Assembly: GCA_963801035.1 (NCBI GenBank)
Contig: CAWDDF010000003.1
Span: 814,448 to 878,447 of the forward strand
Source of the DNA: JACCZX01 sp963801035
Lineage (GTDB): Bacteria; Pseudomonadota; Gammaproteobacteria; Burkholderiales; Burkholderiaceae_F
Direction of reading: 5' to 3'
Length of the DNA: 64,000 nucleotides
Below the pieces are notes generated by a model. It did no database searches. It was not told where the DNA came from and was given only the letters and a program-made list of their open reading frames with translations. Positions within the stretch are counted from its first letter, which is position 1. Each line of letters starts with the position of its first letter. The translations under genes were made by a program, and so were the position numbers. Positions 35,934 through 44,154 of the stretch are shown here, in pieces.

Positions 35934-36814
35934 GTGATCTTGATCGTTGGCGGAAGCGGAACTTTAGGTCGACTCGTTGCGCGCGATCTGCTAGCGGCCG
36001 GAGAACCAGTGCGCGTGATGACCCGCTATCCGGAGTCGGCCTCGGCATTGCGCGACGCTGGACAGAGATCGTCGGTGGCGATCTGACAAAGCGGTCACTT
36101 AGCCAGGCATGCGCTGGGGTTGAGCGCGTCGTAGCTGCGGCGCACTCGCTTCTGGGCCGCGGACGCTATGCCTCAACGAAGGTCGATCTTCAAGGGCACT
36201 GCGAGCTCATTGATGTCGCAAGCAGCAAGGGCGTGCGCCACTTTGTTTATACGTCGGCGTATTTCAGCGATCCTGCTTTTGAGGTGATTCCATTCGTACG
36301 AATCAAGCAGCAGGTTGAGCAGCACTTGCGAGCGAGCGGACTAAGCCACACCATCCTGCGGCCAACCGCGTTCATGGACTTTCATGCGCATGTCTTGCTT
36401 GGCAAGCCGGTCATCGAGGGCAAGAAAGTCGTTATCTTCGGACGCGGTGAGCGACCGCGAAACTTCGTTGCCGCCAGCGACGTTGCTCGGTTCGCTGTGC
36501 GTTCGCTAAAAGAAGAATCGCTGGCAGGTCAGGCGATCGACATCGGAGGGCCCGAGAATCTGTCCAACCTGGAAGTGGTTCGGATTTATGAAGCGGCCTC
36601 AGCGCGCACGGCGAAGGTGATTAGAGTGCCCGCCAGCGTACCGAAGCTACTATCACGCCTCGCTCGGCCGCTGCATTCCGGCGGCGCCCAAATGTTGCAA
36701 TTTGCGGCGCTGGCGGAGACAGCTGATCAACGTTTTGATGCTCGAGGTTTTGAGCAACGATTTTCAACTCGCATGACCCGGTTGGAAGACTGGGTGCGGC
36801 TGCACGCGATGTAG
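35934..36814 (+). pseudogene. NmrA-like NAD(P)-binding oxidoreductase, frame broken near 36063
   Basis: GTG 35934 is preceded by a near-perfect Shine-Dalgarno (AAGGAGG, 35921-35927). The first frame gives ILIVGGSGTLGRLVARDLLA (the Rossmann glycine motif) and RVMTRYPESASALRDAG, then stops at ~36088. From ~36064, one frame off, homology goes on: EIVGGDLTKRSLSQACAGVE, then GRGRYASTKVDLQGHCELID, KGVRHFVYTSAYFSD and RPTAFMDFHAHVLLGKP, to the end at 36814. Joined, it is about 293 residues, normal for atypical SDR/NmrA-type proteins that act as reductases or redox sensors. The strong ribosome site argues that the gene is or was well expressed and that a single indel explains the break. Confidence 0.8.
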
Positions 36815-36911
36815 CTGTCAATTGGCGGTCACCATAGAGTGGTTCAAGCTTGATCGAAAGCGGCGATTCCTTTCTTTCATATTGTCTTGGTCGAGTCCCG
36901 ATGGGAGAGAC

Positions 36912-37420
36912 GTGGGTATAGGCAGAGGGAAGCTCTTTTTTGTGTGCGGGAAGATGGCGGCCGGCAAATCGACCCTGATGAAGGAGCTTGCCGCCCAAGA
37001 AGACGCAGTGCTGTTAGCACAGGACGAACTCTTGGTCACTCTCTTCCCTGACGAAATTGTTGACCTCGCCACGTTCGTGAAGTGCTCGACCCGGGTTCAG
37101 GCCGCACTCGCCCCGCACATCTGTTCGCTTCTTTCCAAGGGGGGTGTCCGTTGTCTTGGATTTTCCGGCAAACACAAGAGCGCAACGCGCCTGGTTCCGT
37201 CAGCTGTTTGAACGAGCTGAGTGCGAGCACGAGCTTCACTTGATCGTCGCATCGGACGATCTGTGCAAACGCCAACTTAAGCAGGGAGTGAACAGCGAGG
37301 GCTTCCGGTAGGCACAAAATGGACAACGGACAGCCGACTTCGAGGAAGTCACAGACACTAAGCATTCGCTGCCTCGCGGGCGCCGGCAACGTTCGTCGGA
37401 GCAACCGAAAAAATTGGCCG
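36912..37420 (+). pseudogene. P-loop kinase (zeta-toxin-like ATPase fold), frame broken twice
   Basis: From GTG 36912 (GGGAGA just upstream): GKLFFVCGKMAAGKSTLMKE is a Walker A nucleotide kinase motif. LLAQDELLVTLFPDEIVDL and RVQAALAPHICSLLSKG follow. At the G-run near 37139-37144 the frame changes, and VVLDFPANTRAQRAWFRQLF with LHLIVASDDLCKRQLKQG continues to a stop at 37311. A third frame (ADFEEVTDTKHSLPRG) may be the remaining tail. The family phosphorylates small molecules such as nucleosides or antibiotics. The second break and degraded tail suggest a real pseudogene, though the first is in a homopolymer and could be a sequence error. Confidence 0.65.
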
Positions 37421-37430
37421 TAGGAAGCAT

Positions 37431-37794
37431 ACGGGCTCGTGAGGGTTCGCCGGCGATCCTTAGCAGTAACGCTCTCTTGTCGGCTTGTACTGACTCGGCT
37501 ACAGTGACGATGGGTGCTGCATAACAGTTACTGCAGCAGGTTCACGCGAAGGCCGGGCCGCCTCGCGGTTTACGAGCGTGGACCGATGCCCCTTTTTCCC
37601 GCCAAGTTACTTACCAACGTCCCTGTCGCGACGGCGCGAGCTTGCGGCAACCGTATTGAAGCGGTCTTCGCGTTTCTCGGGGATTCAATCGTCACCGGTC
37701 TCAGGCTAGCTCCTACGGCGCTAGCGATGACTCTGCGCGAGTACTTCTCTTTACTCGATCGGCATTCGTCGATCACTTCGATGAGGATAACGTC
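37431..37794. other. Intergenic region with one doubtful short frame
   Basis: 364 bases between the kinase remnant and the zinc-ribbon gene. A 94-codon open frame (37514-37798) ends in an ATGA overlap with the next gene, which would fit coupling. However, it lacks a ribosome site and a recognisable product, so it is not called as a gene. Nothing else was seen. Confidence 0.35.
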
Positions 37795-38268
37795 ATGACA
37801 AGGACTCATTGTCCACTCTGCAAGGCGGTAGTCGAACCCGAGGTACTAAACGAAATCAACGGCGAGGAAGGCAGGCTTGCGGTCAGCGTGTACGGGATGC
37901 CGGTTCTTCATTGCAGCAACGGGCACCGGTTTTTTTCGCACCCTGACTTTCCACTCATGCTGCTCGACTGGCTGGAGCAGAGTGGAAAGAAATTGCCGGT
38001 TAGTGCAACGAAGGGCACGCTTATCAAGAAGCACGTCTGCGCCGAGTGTGGGGATCTATTGAGCGGACCGGACGATCAACGGCACTCATTCCGGCTTCCG
38101 GTCGATTTACCTGAAACATCGCCGTTTGAGATCGAGCTGACAATGCCGGTGCACCGCTGTCCTCGCTGCCGCAAGGAGCAGATGCACTCGATGAAGGAGG
38201 TGCGCAACCACGCCCCCGCCGCTCTGGCACACGCATTCAAGTCCGCTCAGATAACCGCCGGCCGGTGA
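37795..38268 (+). CDS. Cysteine-rich multi-zinc-ribbon protein of unknown function
   Basis: 157 residues from ATG 37795, with GAGGAT about 8 bases upstream. Four Cys/His clusters are visible: HCPLCK at residue ~5, HCSNGHRFF at ~40, HVCAECGD at ~80 and HRCPRCRKE at ~119. This suggests two interleaved zinc ribbons separated by FPLMLLDWLEQSGKKLP and a beta-rich middle (FRLPVDLPETSPFEIELTMP). No named family is recognised. There is no signal peptide, so it is probably cytosolic. It converges with the methyltransferase gene. Confidence 0.65.
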   Translation: MTRTHCPLCKAVVEPEVLNEINGEEGRLAVSVYGMPVLHCSNGHRFFSHPDFPLMLLDWLEQSGKKLPVSATKGTLIKKHVCAECGDLLSGPDDQRHSFRLPVDLPETSPFEIELTMPVHRCPRCRKEQMHSMKEVRNHAPAALAHAFKSAQITAGR

Positions 38269-38316
38269 ACAATAGGTTTGTGTCTTAGCTTGACCGGCCC
38301 CGCGCGCGCAGGACAA

Positions 38317-39150
38317 CTAGGCTTTTTTGCGAGCCAAAAGTTCGATTGGGTTTACTTGGGCGTTCGCTAAGGCGCGCGACATGTTTGCCATGGCCTCGTT
38401 CGCGTTATCGCCGTGAATGAGCATGACAGCTCGATGCGGCGGCTTACCTCCGCTTGCGACTATCGCACGCGCGCGAGCGCCTGAAGCGAGAGCTTCGTCA
38501 AGCGTGCTGCGCATTTGAATGACGTCAAACCCCGCCTGCTCGAGGCCTTGCCGCGTCTCTTCCGGTGTCGATAGAAAGCTGGTAAGCGCGCTGCTCGCCC
38601 ACGGGGTGGGATAGTCCAACTCGCCACGTTCGCCCTTCGCGATTTCCGAGAGTACAAGCCATGCGCCGGGCTTCAGCACTCGATGTGTCTCTCGATACAA
38701 GGCTGCCTTATCGGCAATGTTCATCGAAACGTTCATCGAATACGCGCCATCGAAGCTGGCATCGGCAAACGGCATTGCCAGAGCATCGCCGACCTCGAAC
38801 GCGACCCGGTCGTCGAGTCGGAGCATGCGGGTCAGTTGGCGTGCAACCTCGCAGAACTCTGGGGTCAGATCGATTCCGGTTACTCGGCATCCAAAGTGAT
38901 TCGCGAAGTAGCGCGCGGGCCCGCCGATTCCGCTTCCAATGTCCAGCAGATGGTCCGCCGCATCGGCTCTAACCAAGCCGGCAACTTCGACAGTTGCCTC
39001 CAGGCCGCGACCGTGGAATTGATCGTATGGCGCCAGCGCTTCCATGGTCGGATGATTCGGATCGACCCCGTCGTCCGTGAGCGCGGCACTAAGACGAGTC
39101 AGGAGCTGGCCGTGACTGTAGTGAGCGGCGATGTCGGTGTTGGTGTTCAT
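38317..39150 (-). CDS. Class I SAM-dependent methyltransferase
   Basis: 277 residues. The Rossmann methyltransferase motifs are clear: motif I HLLDIGSGIGGPARYFA, the acidic residue in VTGIDLTPEFCEVA, motif II VAFEVGDALAMPFADASFDG, and YSMNVSMNIADKAALYRETH with HRVLKPGAWLVLSEIA. The N-terminal HYSHGQLL and helical lid resemble the UbiE/sarcosine-dimethylglycine methyltransferase group; substrate prediction stops there. It lies downstream of homospermidine synthase on the same strand, 45 bases away, so the two may be co-transcribed. Methylation of a polyamine-related compound is possible but is inference. Confidence 0.85.
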   Translation of the reverse strand: MNTNTDIAAHYSHGQLLTRLSAALTDDGVDPNHPTMEALAPYDQFHGRGLEATVEVAGLVRADAADHLLDIGSGIGGPARYFANHFGCRVTGIDLTPEFCEVARQLTRMLRLDDRVAFEVGDALAMPFADASFDGAYSMNVSMNIADKAALYRETHRVLKPGAWLVLSEIAKGERGELDYPTPWASSALTSFLSTPEETRQGLEQAGFDVIQMRSTLDEALASGARARAIVASGGKPPHRAVMLIHGDNANEAMANMSRALANAQVNPIELLARKKA

Positions 39151-39195
39151 GCGGTCGCTGGGTTGAAGACAGAGTCGTGCTGCGTTACTGCAGCG

Positions 39196-40602
39196 TCAGC
39201 GCACGATGACATTCTTGAACTGCCACGGATCGTCGTAATCGATGTCTTCCGGAAAAAGTCCCTGACCGCGATTGTCGAGCGGCGTCCAGTCGGTATACGC
39301 GCCCACGAGCTTGCCGAGATACGGATCCTGAATCGACAGGATGCGGTCGTGATCGAGTTCGTCAGCATCGACCACACCAGCGCGCGGGTTCTCGATCGCC
39401 CAGACCATTCCCGCCACCACGGCCGAAGTCACCTGCAGGCCGGTTGCATTTTGGTAAGGAGCAACTGCACGCGCCTGGTGAATCGTCAGCTGGCTGCCGT
39501 ACCAGAAAGCGTTCATAGCGTGCCCATAGAGCAGCACACCGAGTTCGTCCATGCCATCCACGATCTCGTCATTCATCAGCCTGACGCGAGATTGCGGCCG
39601 CATGTTGCGCCCCTGCAGTTCATGCAAGCTCAGGATGGTGTCGTCGCAGGGGTGATATGCGTAATGCACTGTCGGGCGGTAGACCGCCTCGCCGTCCTTC
39701 TCCACAGTCAGATAGTCGGCAATCGAAATAGATTCGTTGTGCGTGATCAGGTACCCCTGGATCGGACCGGCTTTCGGTGTCCAGCTGCGCACGCGTGTAC
39801 CCGCGCCAGGCCGCGTCAGGTAAATCGCTGCTTTGCATCCGGTTTCGTGGAAGCTCGCCTCGGGGGGGACGTGCTTTTCGTGCGTCCCCCAACCGAGTTC
39901 GGCCGGCTGCAGACCTTCGCTCAGGAATCCCTCGATTGACCAGGTATTGACGAATTCGTCCGGCACCTTGGGTACGTCGGCCCACTGCGTATCACGCTCG
40001 GCGATGTGAATGCCTTTTACCTCGAGCTGCATAGCAAGGTTCGCCCAGCCTTCGCGTGTCGTAGGCGCAACCGTGTGGCCCATGTCCGATGCAAGATGGA
40101 CAAGCGCGCTTTTGAACAAGTGGCTCACCATGCCCGGGTTTGCTCCGTGTGCCACTACCGCGGTCGGTCCGTCACCGCGGATCTTGCGTACTTCCTCTCG
40201 CAGCGCGTAGTTCGTGCGCTGGGGCAGCGGCACGCCAGCGTCGACGTAGCCACCGGCCCACGGCTCGATGCACGTGTCGATGTACAGCGCATTGAGTTCG
40301 CGGCACAGACGGATCAGCGCCACCGAAGAAACCTCGACCGAAAGATTGACGACGAAGCCGTTTGCGATCAGCGGCGCAAGGATCTTGCGGTAATTGTTCG
40401 GACGGAGCGCAAGCTTCTCGAAGCGAACGCCCTCCAGCTCGGCCAGCCGGCGAGCAGAGTCGTCCGGCGAGATCACGACCATGTTCTCGCGCGGCGCGCG
40501 GATATGACGCAGTATCAGCGGCAAAGCGCCTTTGCCTATAGAGCCGAAGCCGATGATGACGATCGGGCCGGAAAAATCAATCTGATCGGGAGTCAAACGC
40601 AC
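39196..40602 (-). CDS. hss: Homospermidine synthase
   Basis: 468 residues, close to bacterial homospermidine synthases (~475). The N-terminal Rossmann motif PIVIIGFGSIGKGALPLI binds NAD. The saccharopine-dehydrogenase-like architecture continues with FVVNLSVEVSSVALIRLC, YIDTCIEPWAGGYVD, AVVAHGANPGMVSHLFK and YLITHNESISIADYLT. It makes homospermidine from two putrescines, or from putrescine plus spermidine, in the cytoplasm. The start is ATG 40602. The methyltransferase gene follows 45 bases downstream. The upstream 535 bases hold only a gene fragment. Confidence 0.9.
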   Translation of the reverse strand: MRLTPDQIDFSGPIVIIGFGSIGKGALPLILRHIRAPRENMVVISPDDSARRLAELEGVRFEKLALRPNNYRKILAPLIANGFVVNLSVEVSSVALIRLCRELNALYIDTCIEPWAGGYVDAGVPLPQRTNYALREEVRKIRGDGPTAVVAHGANPGMVSHLFKSALVHLASDMGHTVAPTTREGWANLAMQLEVKGIHIAERDTQWADVPKVPDEFVNTWSIEGFLSEGLQPAELGWGTHEKHVPPEASFHETGCKAAIYLTRPGAGTRVRSWTPKAGPIQGYLITHNESISIADYLTVEKDGEAVYRPTVHYAYHPCDDTILSLHELQGRNMRPQSRVRLMNDEIVDGMDELGVLLYGHAMNAFWYGSQLTIHQARAVAPYQNATGLQVTSAVVAGMVWAIENPRAGVVDADELDHDRILSIQDPYLGKLVGAYTDWTPLDNRGQGLFPEDIDYDDPWQFKNVIVR

Positions 40603-40803
40603 TTGTTGGTCCTCGCTAGGTCGTCACGTCAGCCGGTTCCGTGCCTGCCGGAACGTTTGATCGCCGGAAACGACATTGCGTCAAGGCTTTGGACCGATAG
40701 CAATCTCGCGCTTGCCGGATTGTGACTGGCTCGTTCAACGTCCCAATCCGCGTCGGTCGACCAAAACCCGCGCGCGACACAGAACTCAGCGCTACAACTC
40801 CAG

Positions 40804-41040
40804 TTACTCGACCGGCATCGCGTTGCGTTGGTCAATCGTGATCGACTGCTTGCCCGCCTTCAAATCCACGAGTTCATGCCACATCATTCGCTTGTTGCCG
40901 ACTTTCGCATCGCTTAGTACCCAATAGCGACCCGCGGGCAAAGTCGGCGTCTGCGCGTGGCCATTCGCATCGGTCTTTATGTAGCCGTTATCGCAATGAA
41001 AACACGAACTGCCGATCGAAAATGGCTTTGCATGCGACCC
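40804..41040 (-). pseudogene. C-terminal fragment of an unidentified protein
   Basis: On the minus strand, an open frame ending at TAA 40804-40806 reads KPFSIGSSCFHCDNGYIKTD, then TLPAGRYWVLSDAKVGNKR, MMWHELVDLKAGKQ and SITIDQRNAMPVE. It has the texture of a genuine protein C-terminus (a beta-sandwich-like tail with a CxxC), but there is no start codon or upstream domain. Beyond ~41040 the frame loses sense before the TRAP gene's 3' end. It is most likely the remains of a truncated exported protein. The rest of the 40603-41137 spacer holds nothing recognisable. Confidence 0.5.
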
Positions 41041-41137
41041 CCTTGGAAAAGCTCGCTGCTGCGATCGCCGCCAGGCGTGGCAACTGTGGCTCTGGGTAGG
41101 CCTCAGGAGCGATACGGCGGAACTACTCCGCTGGCGC

Positions 41138-42280
41138 TCAGGCCAGTGGCCCCTTCGGGAAGTAATGTGTGTACGCGTCCGTCTGGCTCACCTGCACATT
41201 GTTGTGCCAGTACATCACGCGCTTCGCCCATGCTTTCTGCGAGTCAATCACTTTCGCAAACAGCGGGTTCGCGCTCGAGTGGCGCTCGATCACCGCATCC
41301 CACGCCTTGAGTTGTGCGTTCAGAATCGATTTGGGCGTCCGATACACCTTCACCTTGTCCTTGGTCTGCACCTCGATGTAGTCCTGCGACATGCGGTGCA
41401 TCGATTTCCACAGCATGTCCGAGTGCGCCGCGTGCGGGACATACTTCAGGATCGCCTTGATGTCCTCCGGCAAAGCGTCGTGCCTGGCTTTGTTAAACAT
41501 GACCTCGCAAAAATTGTTGGCCATGTGATAGCTCTGCTGCAGATAAAACTTCGCGACGTCGGGGAACCCCATGATGCGATCGTCGGTGGCGCTCGCAAAC
41601 TCGGCGCCGTCGAGCAGCCCGCGATCTAGCGCCGGCACAATATCCGCCGGCGCCATCTGCACAGCGGACATTCCCAATGCGGTGAACATTTCTACCGCCA
41701 GGCCTGAGGTGCGGAACTTGAGTCCTTTCAGGTCTGCAGGTCCTTTGATCTCTTTCTTGAACCAGCCCATCGGTTCGCATGGGACCGGCCCGCCGAGGTA
41801 GCTCACGATGTTGAGCTGCGCTGCCTTTTGAATCTCGACAAAGAGTTCCTTGCCGCCGCCGTACTCCACCCAGCCCATCAGCTGATTGGCGTCCATTCCG
41901 AAATCGGGTCCCGCACCGTAGAGACCGAAAGCGACATTTTTGCCAAACCAGAATGCAGGGATGCCGTGCCCGCCGTCGAGCACGCCTTTGCTCACTGCAT
42001 CGACGACCTGCAATCCGGGCACGACGGCGCCCGCAGGCAGCATCTCGATTTTCAGTCGCCCACCGGTGAGGTCGGCTGCTTTCTTGCACCAATCCACCGC
42101 GCACTCGTGATAGATGAACTTCAGCGGCCAAGTGCTCTGGAAGCGCAGCGTGATAGGCGTCTGCGCGCGGGCGATCATCGGGAAGCCGAGGGTCGTCGCA
42201 CCCGCCGCAGCACTGGTGGCTAGAAAGCGACGACGCATTTGCTTTTTCGGAACGCTGTCGGTGATCTCGTCACGTTTCAT
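41138..42280 (-). CDS. TRAP transporter substrate-binding protein (DctP family)
   Basis: 380 residues with a twin-arginine signal peptide (RRRFLATSAAAGATTLG, cleavage near ARAQ). The mature protein is a DctP-type periplasmic binding protein: TPITLRFQSTWPLKFIYHEC, KGVLDGGHGIPAFWFGKN, LKGLKFRTSGLAVEMFTALG (containing the family's carboxylate-binding Arg) and QMAPADIVPALDRGLLDGAE. It closely resembles the group that binds mono-carboxylates or keto acids. No DctQ or DctM membrane genes are in view. The cupin gene begins upstream on the same strand, 66 bases away, so a shared transcript is possible. Confidence 0.92.
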   Translation of the reverse strand: MKRDEITDSVPKKQMRRRFLATSAAAGATTLGFPMIARAQTPITLRFQSTWPLKFIYHECAVDWCKKAADLTGGRLKIEMLPAGAVVPGLQVVDAVSKGVLDGGHGIPAFWFGKNVAFGLYGAGPDFGMDANQLMGWVEYGGGKELFVEIQKAAQLNIVSYLGGPVPCEPMGWFKKEIKGPADLKGLKFRTSGLAVEMFTALGMSAVQMAPADIVPALDRGLLDGAEFASATDDRIMGFPDVAKFYLQQSYHMANNFCEVMFNKARHDALPEDIKAILKYVPHAAHSDMLWKSMHRMSQDYIEVQTKDKVKVYRTPKSILNAQLKAWDAVIERHSSANPLFAKVIDSQKAWAKRVMYWHNNVQVSQTDAYTHYFPKGPLA

Positions 42281-42346
42281 TCTTACTCCCCGTTCTTGCT
42301 GCGCGTTGTGTTCACGACCTCGGCAACAACCGATCGCGTCGTGGTT

Positions 42347-42790
42347 TTATGCGTTTTCTTTTTCGACCTTGCTGCCCGTTACGAAACCCGCGCTCTTCGC
42401 GAAAATGTTCGGCTTGCGATAGACCGCGAGAATCGTGCAACCTTCCTCGCTGTAGGTTTCATGCATCGATCCGGCGTGACGCCACACGTATTCGCCTTTG
42501 CGACATATTCCATCGTGATCGGAAAACGAGCCTTCAAGTACCAATGACTGCTCTATCTCCGGATGCATATGAAACGGCAGGCGTGCACCTGGCTGCCATT
42601 TGAGAAGGCAAGTCAACTCTCCTGCCTCGTCGTTCTTGTAGAGCACCTTGATCTGAATTCCAGGAAACTGCGAGGGCGCCCATTCCATATCCTGCGGTTT
42701 CACATAGATCGAGCCGTTTTGCGTGGGAGTGAGCTTGAGTGTCTTCTCCCGCCATTGCTCAATCTGCTCAGGGGTTAGTTGCGCAGCCAT
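42347..42790 (-). CDS. ChrR-type cupin domain protein
   Basis: 147 residues. A single cupin barrel shows the first metal motif HMHPEIEQSLVLEGSF (two His and a Glu) and the second histidine near WRHAGSMHETYSEEG. This places it in the ChrR/dioxygenase-like cupin group. The preceding VLYKNDEAGELTCLLKWQPG is the family's first beta hairpin. The metal and substrate are unknown. The start is ATG 42790. The gene is divergent from the DJ-1/PfpI gene, with a spacer of only 45 bases, so promoters must overlap. It lies just upstream of the TRAP binding protein, hinting at joint catabolism of an imported compound. Confidence 0.82.
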   Translation of the reverse strand: MAAQLTPEQIEQWREKTLKLTPTQNGSIYVKPQDMEWAPSQFPGIQIKVLYKNDEAGELTCLLKWQPGARLPFHMHPEIEQSLVLEGSFSDHDGICRKGEYVWRHAGSMHETYSEEGCTILAVYRKPNIFAKSAGFVTGSKVEKENA

Positions 42791-42835
42791 TTGTTGACCT
42801 CCGTCATGCCATCAAGCGAGAATGTGTCAACAAGT

Positions 42836-43486
42836 ATGACCAGCGGGAAACACCCAGTCAACATGCGATTCGCTGTTTTCATTTACGACGGTGTCGAGCC
42901 GGTGGACCTGGCAACCTACGGCGTTCTCTCGATGGCGCGCCGCATCGCACCAGAAATCTCGATGTTCACCGTCGCGCCCGAGGCCGGCGAAGTGAAGATG
43001 GCGAATGGCTTGCGTGTAATCGCCGACCATGGCTTCAGCGACTGCCCGCCTTCGGACGCGCTGATCGTTACGGGGGGTCCGGGTTGGGTGGCGCAGTGCG
43101 AGAGCGCAGAAACCTTGGCGTTCATGCGCCGCTATTCGGCCGGGCGTGTAACGGCGGGCGTGTGTACAGGCGGAATGATCCTCGCCGCTGCGGGCCTGCT
43201 CGATGGCAACAAGGCAACCACCAAGCGCGAGATCGCCGGTGCCGAGGTCCCACCCGTGAATGTCATGCGTGAGCGGCATCCGCTTATCGACGTACAGGAT
43301 TCAGCGAGTCTCGTGGACTGCGGCCGAGTTATCACCGGTGGCGGAGTAACTCTTGGCATCGATGCGACGCTGCATCTGCTTGCGCGGCTGCTCGGCGACA
43401 AAGTCGCGAATGAGACTGCGCGCATCATGGAATACTCGCGTGCATGGCGAGCAAACCGAGACGCCCTGCCGGTCATCGTGCAGTGA
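42836..43486 (+). CDS. DJ-1/PfpI family protein (class I amidotransferase-like)
   Basis: 216 residues from ATG 42836; ATG 42863 (MRFAVFIYDG) is equally possible and gives the standard family start. The fold is shown by FAVFIYDGVEPVDLATYGVL (with the acidic residue after YDG), DALIVTGGPGW and the nucleophile elbow AGVCTGGMILAAAGLLDG, Cys ~110 from this start. The C-terminal ITGGGVTLGIDATLHLL is typical of the subgroup containing isonitrile hydratase and AraC-linked GATase1 domains. Its activity is uncertain. It overlaps the XRE-cupin regulator by GTGA (43483-43486), so the pair is one coupled unit. Confidence 0.85.
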   Translation: MTSGKHPVNMRFAVFIYDGVEPVDLATYGVLSMARRIAPEISMFTVAPEAGEVKMANGLRVIADHGFSDCPPSDALIVTGGPGWVAQCESAETLAFMRRYSAGRVTAGVCTGGMILAAAGLLDGNKATTKREIAGAEVPPVNVMRERHPLIDVQDSASLVDCGRVITGGGVTLGIDATLHLLARLLGDKVANETARIMEYSRAWRANRDALPVIVQ

Positions 43487-44154
43487 CCCGATCGGTCCGC
43501 ACGCGAACGAAGGACGGGCAGATCGGCGACCACCTGAAAGCGCTGCGCGCTGCGCGCGGCATCACGCTTGACCAACTCGCTGCCGCGACCGGCCTCACTA
43601 AGAGCTATCTCTCGAAAATCCAGAATTCGCACAAGCTTCCGCCGATCGCTACGCTTTCGCGCATTGCGCAGGCACTGGGAACCGGAATTGGCAGCTTCTT
43701 CGGCGACATCCTCCAGCAAGGCCAAGGCGCGAGCGTCGTGCGAAGCAGTGAGCGTCTGCCTGTAGTGCGCGGCGGTACGGCCTTCGGCTATGACTACGTC
43801 AGCCTCGCGCATGATCGGTTGGTTAAGCGAATGGAACCTTTTGTCTTCACGTTCCCTTCGAAGATTGATCGACACGTGTTTTTCGATCACGGCGGCGAAG
43901 AGTTCGTGTTCATCCTAAGCGGCAGAGTCGTCTTCCAGGTTGGCGATGAGCGTTGGACTTTGGCAAAGGGCGACAGCATCTATTTCGATGCGGCCATTCC
44001 GCACCGCGGCTGGAGTGTCGGTCGCGATGCAACCGCTTTAGTAGTGATTCACACCGCGCAGAGCTCGCATGACACTCAGCTGGCCCGATCACGACGCAAG
44101 CATCGTGAGTCGACGACATCTCCTAGGAAGGGACGTGCTCTTCCGGCACATTGA
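43483..44154 (+). CDS. XRE-family regulator with C-terminal cupin domain
   Basis: 223 residues from GTG 43483, which overlaps the preceding stop; ATG 43444 would extend back into the DJ-1 gene. The N-terminal HTH (IGDHLKALRAARGITLDQLA, then ATGLTKSYLSKIQN) binds DNA. The C-terminal cupin (FFDHGGEEFVFILSGRVVFQ and GDSIYFDAAIPHRGW) is likely to sense a small ligand. Such XRE-cupin regulators usually control adjacent catabolic genes. The divergent cupin-TRAP genes and its own DJ-1 partner are obvious candidates. The last ~30 bases overlap the 3' end of the convergent NAD synthetase gene. Confidence 0.88.
   Translation: MTRSVRTRTKDGQIGDHLKALRAARGITLDQLAAATGLTKSYLSKIQNSHKLPPIATLSRIAQALGTGIGSFFGDILQQGQGASVVRSSERLPVVRGGTAFGYDYVSLAHDRLVKRMEPFVFTFPSKIDRHVFFDHGGEEFVFILSGRVVFQVGDERWTLAKGDSIYFDAAIPHRGWSVGRDATALVVIHTAQSSHDTQLARSRRKHRESTTSPRKGRALPAH

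Noticed and set aside
37514..37798. 94-codon frame overlapping the zinc-ribbon gene start
   Set aside because: No ribosome site, no recognisable product and irregular composition; kept only as a remark in the spacer entry.
38683..39939. Plus-strand open frame opposite the methyltransferase and homospermidine synthase genes
   Set aside because: It spans two real genes on the opposite strand and has no coherent protein features.
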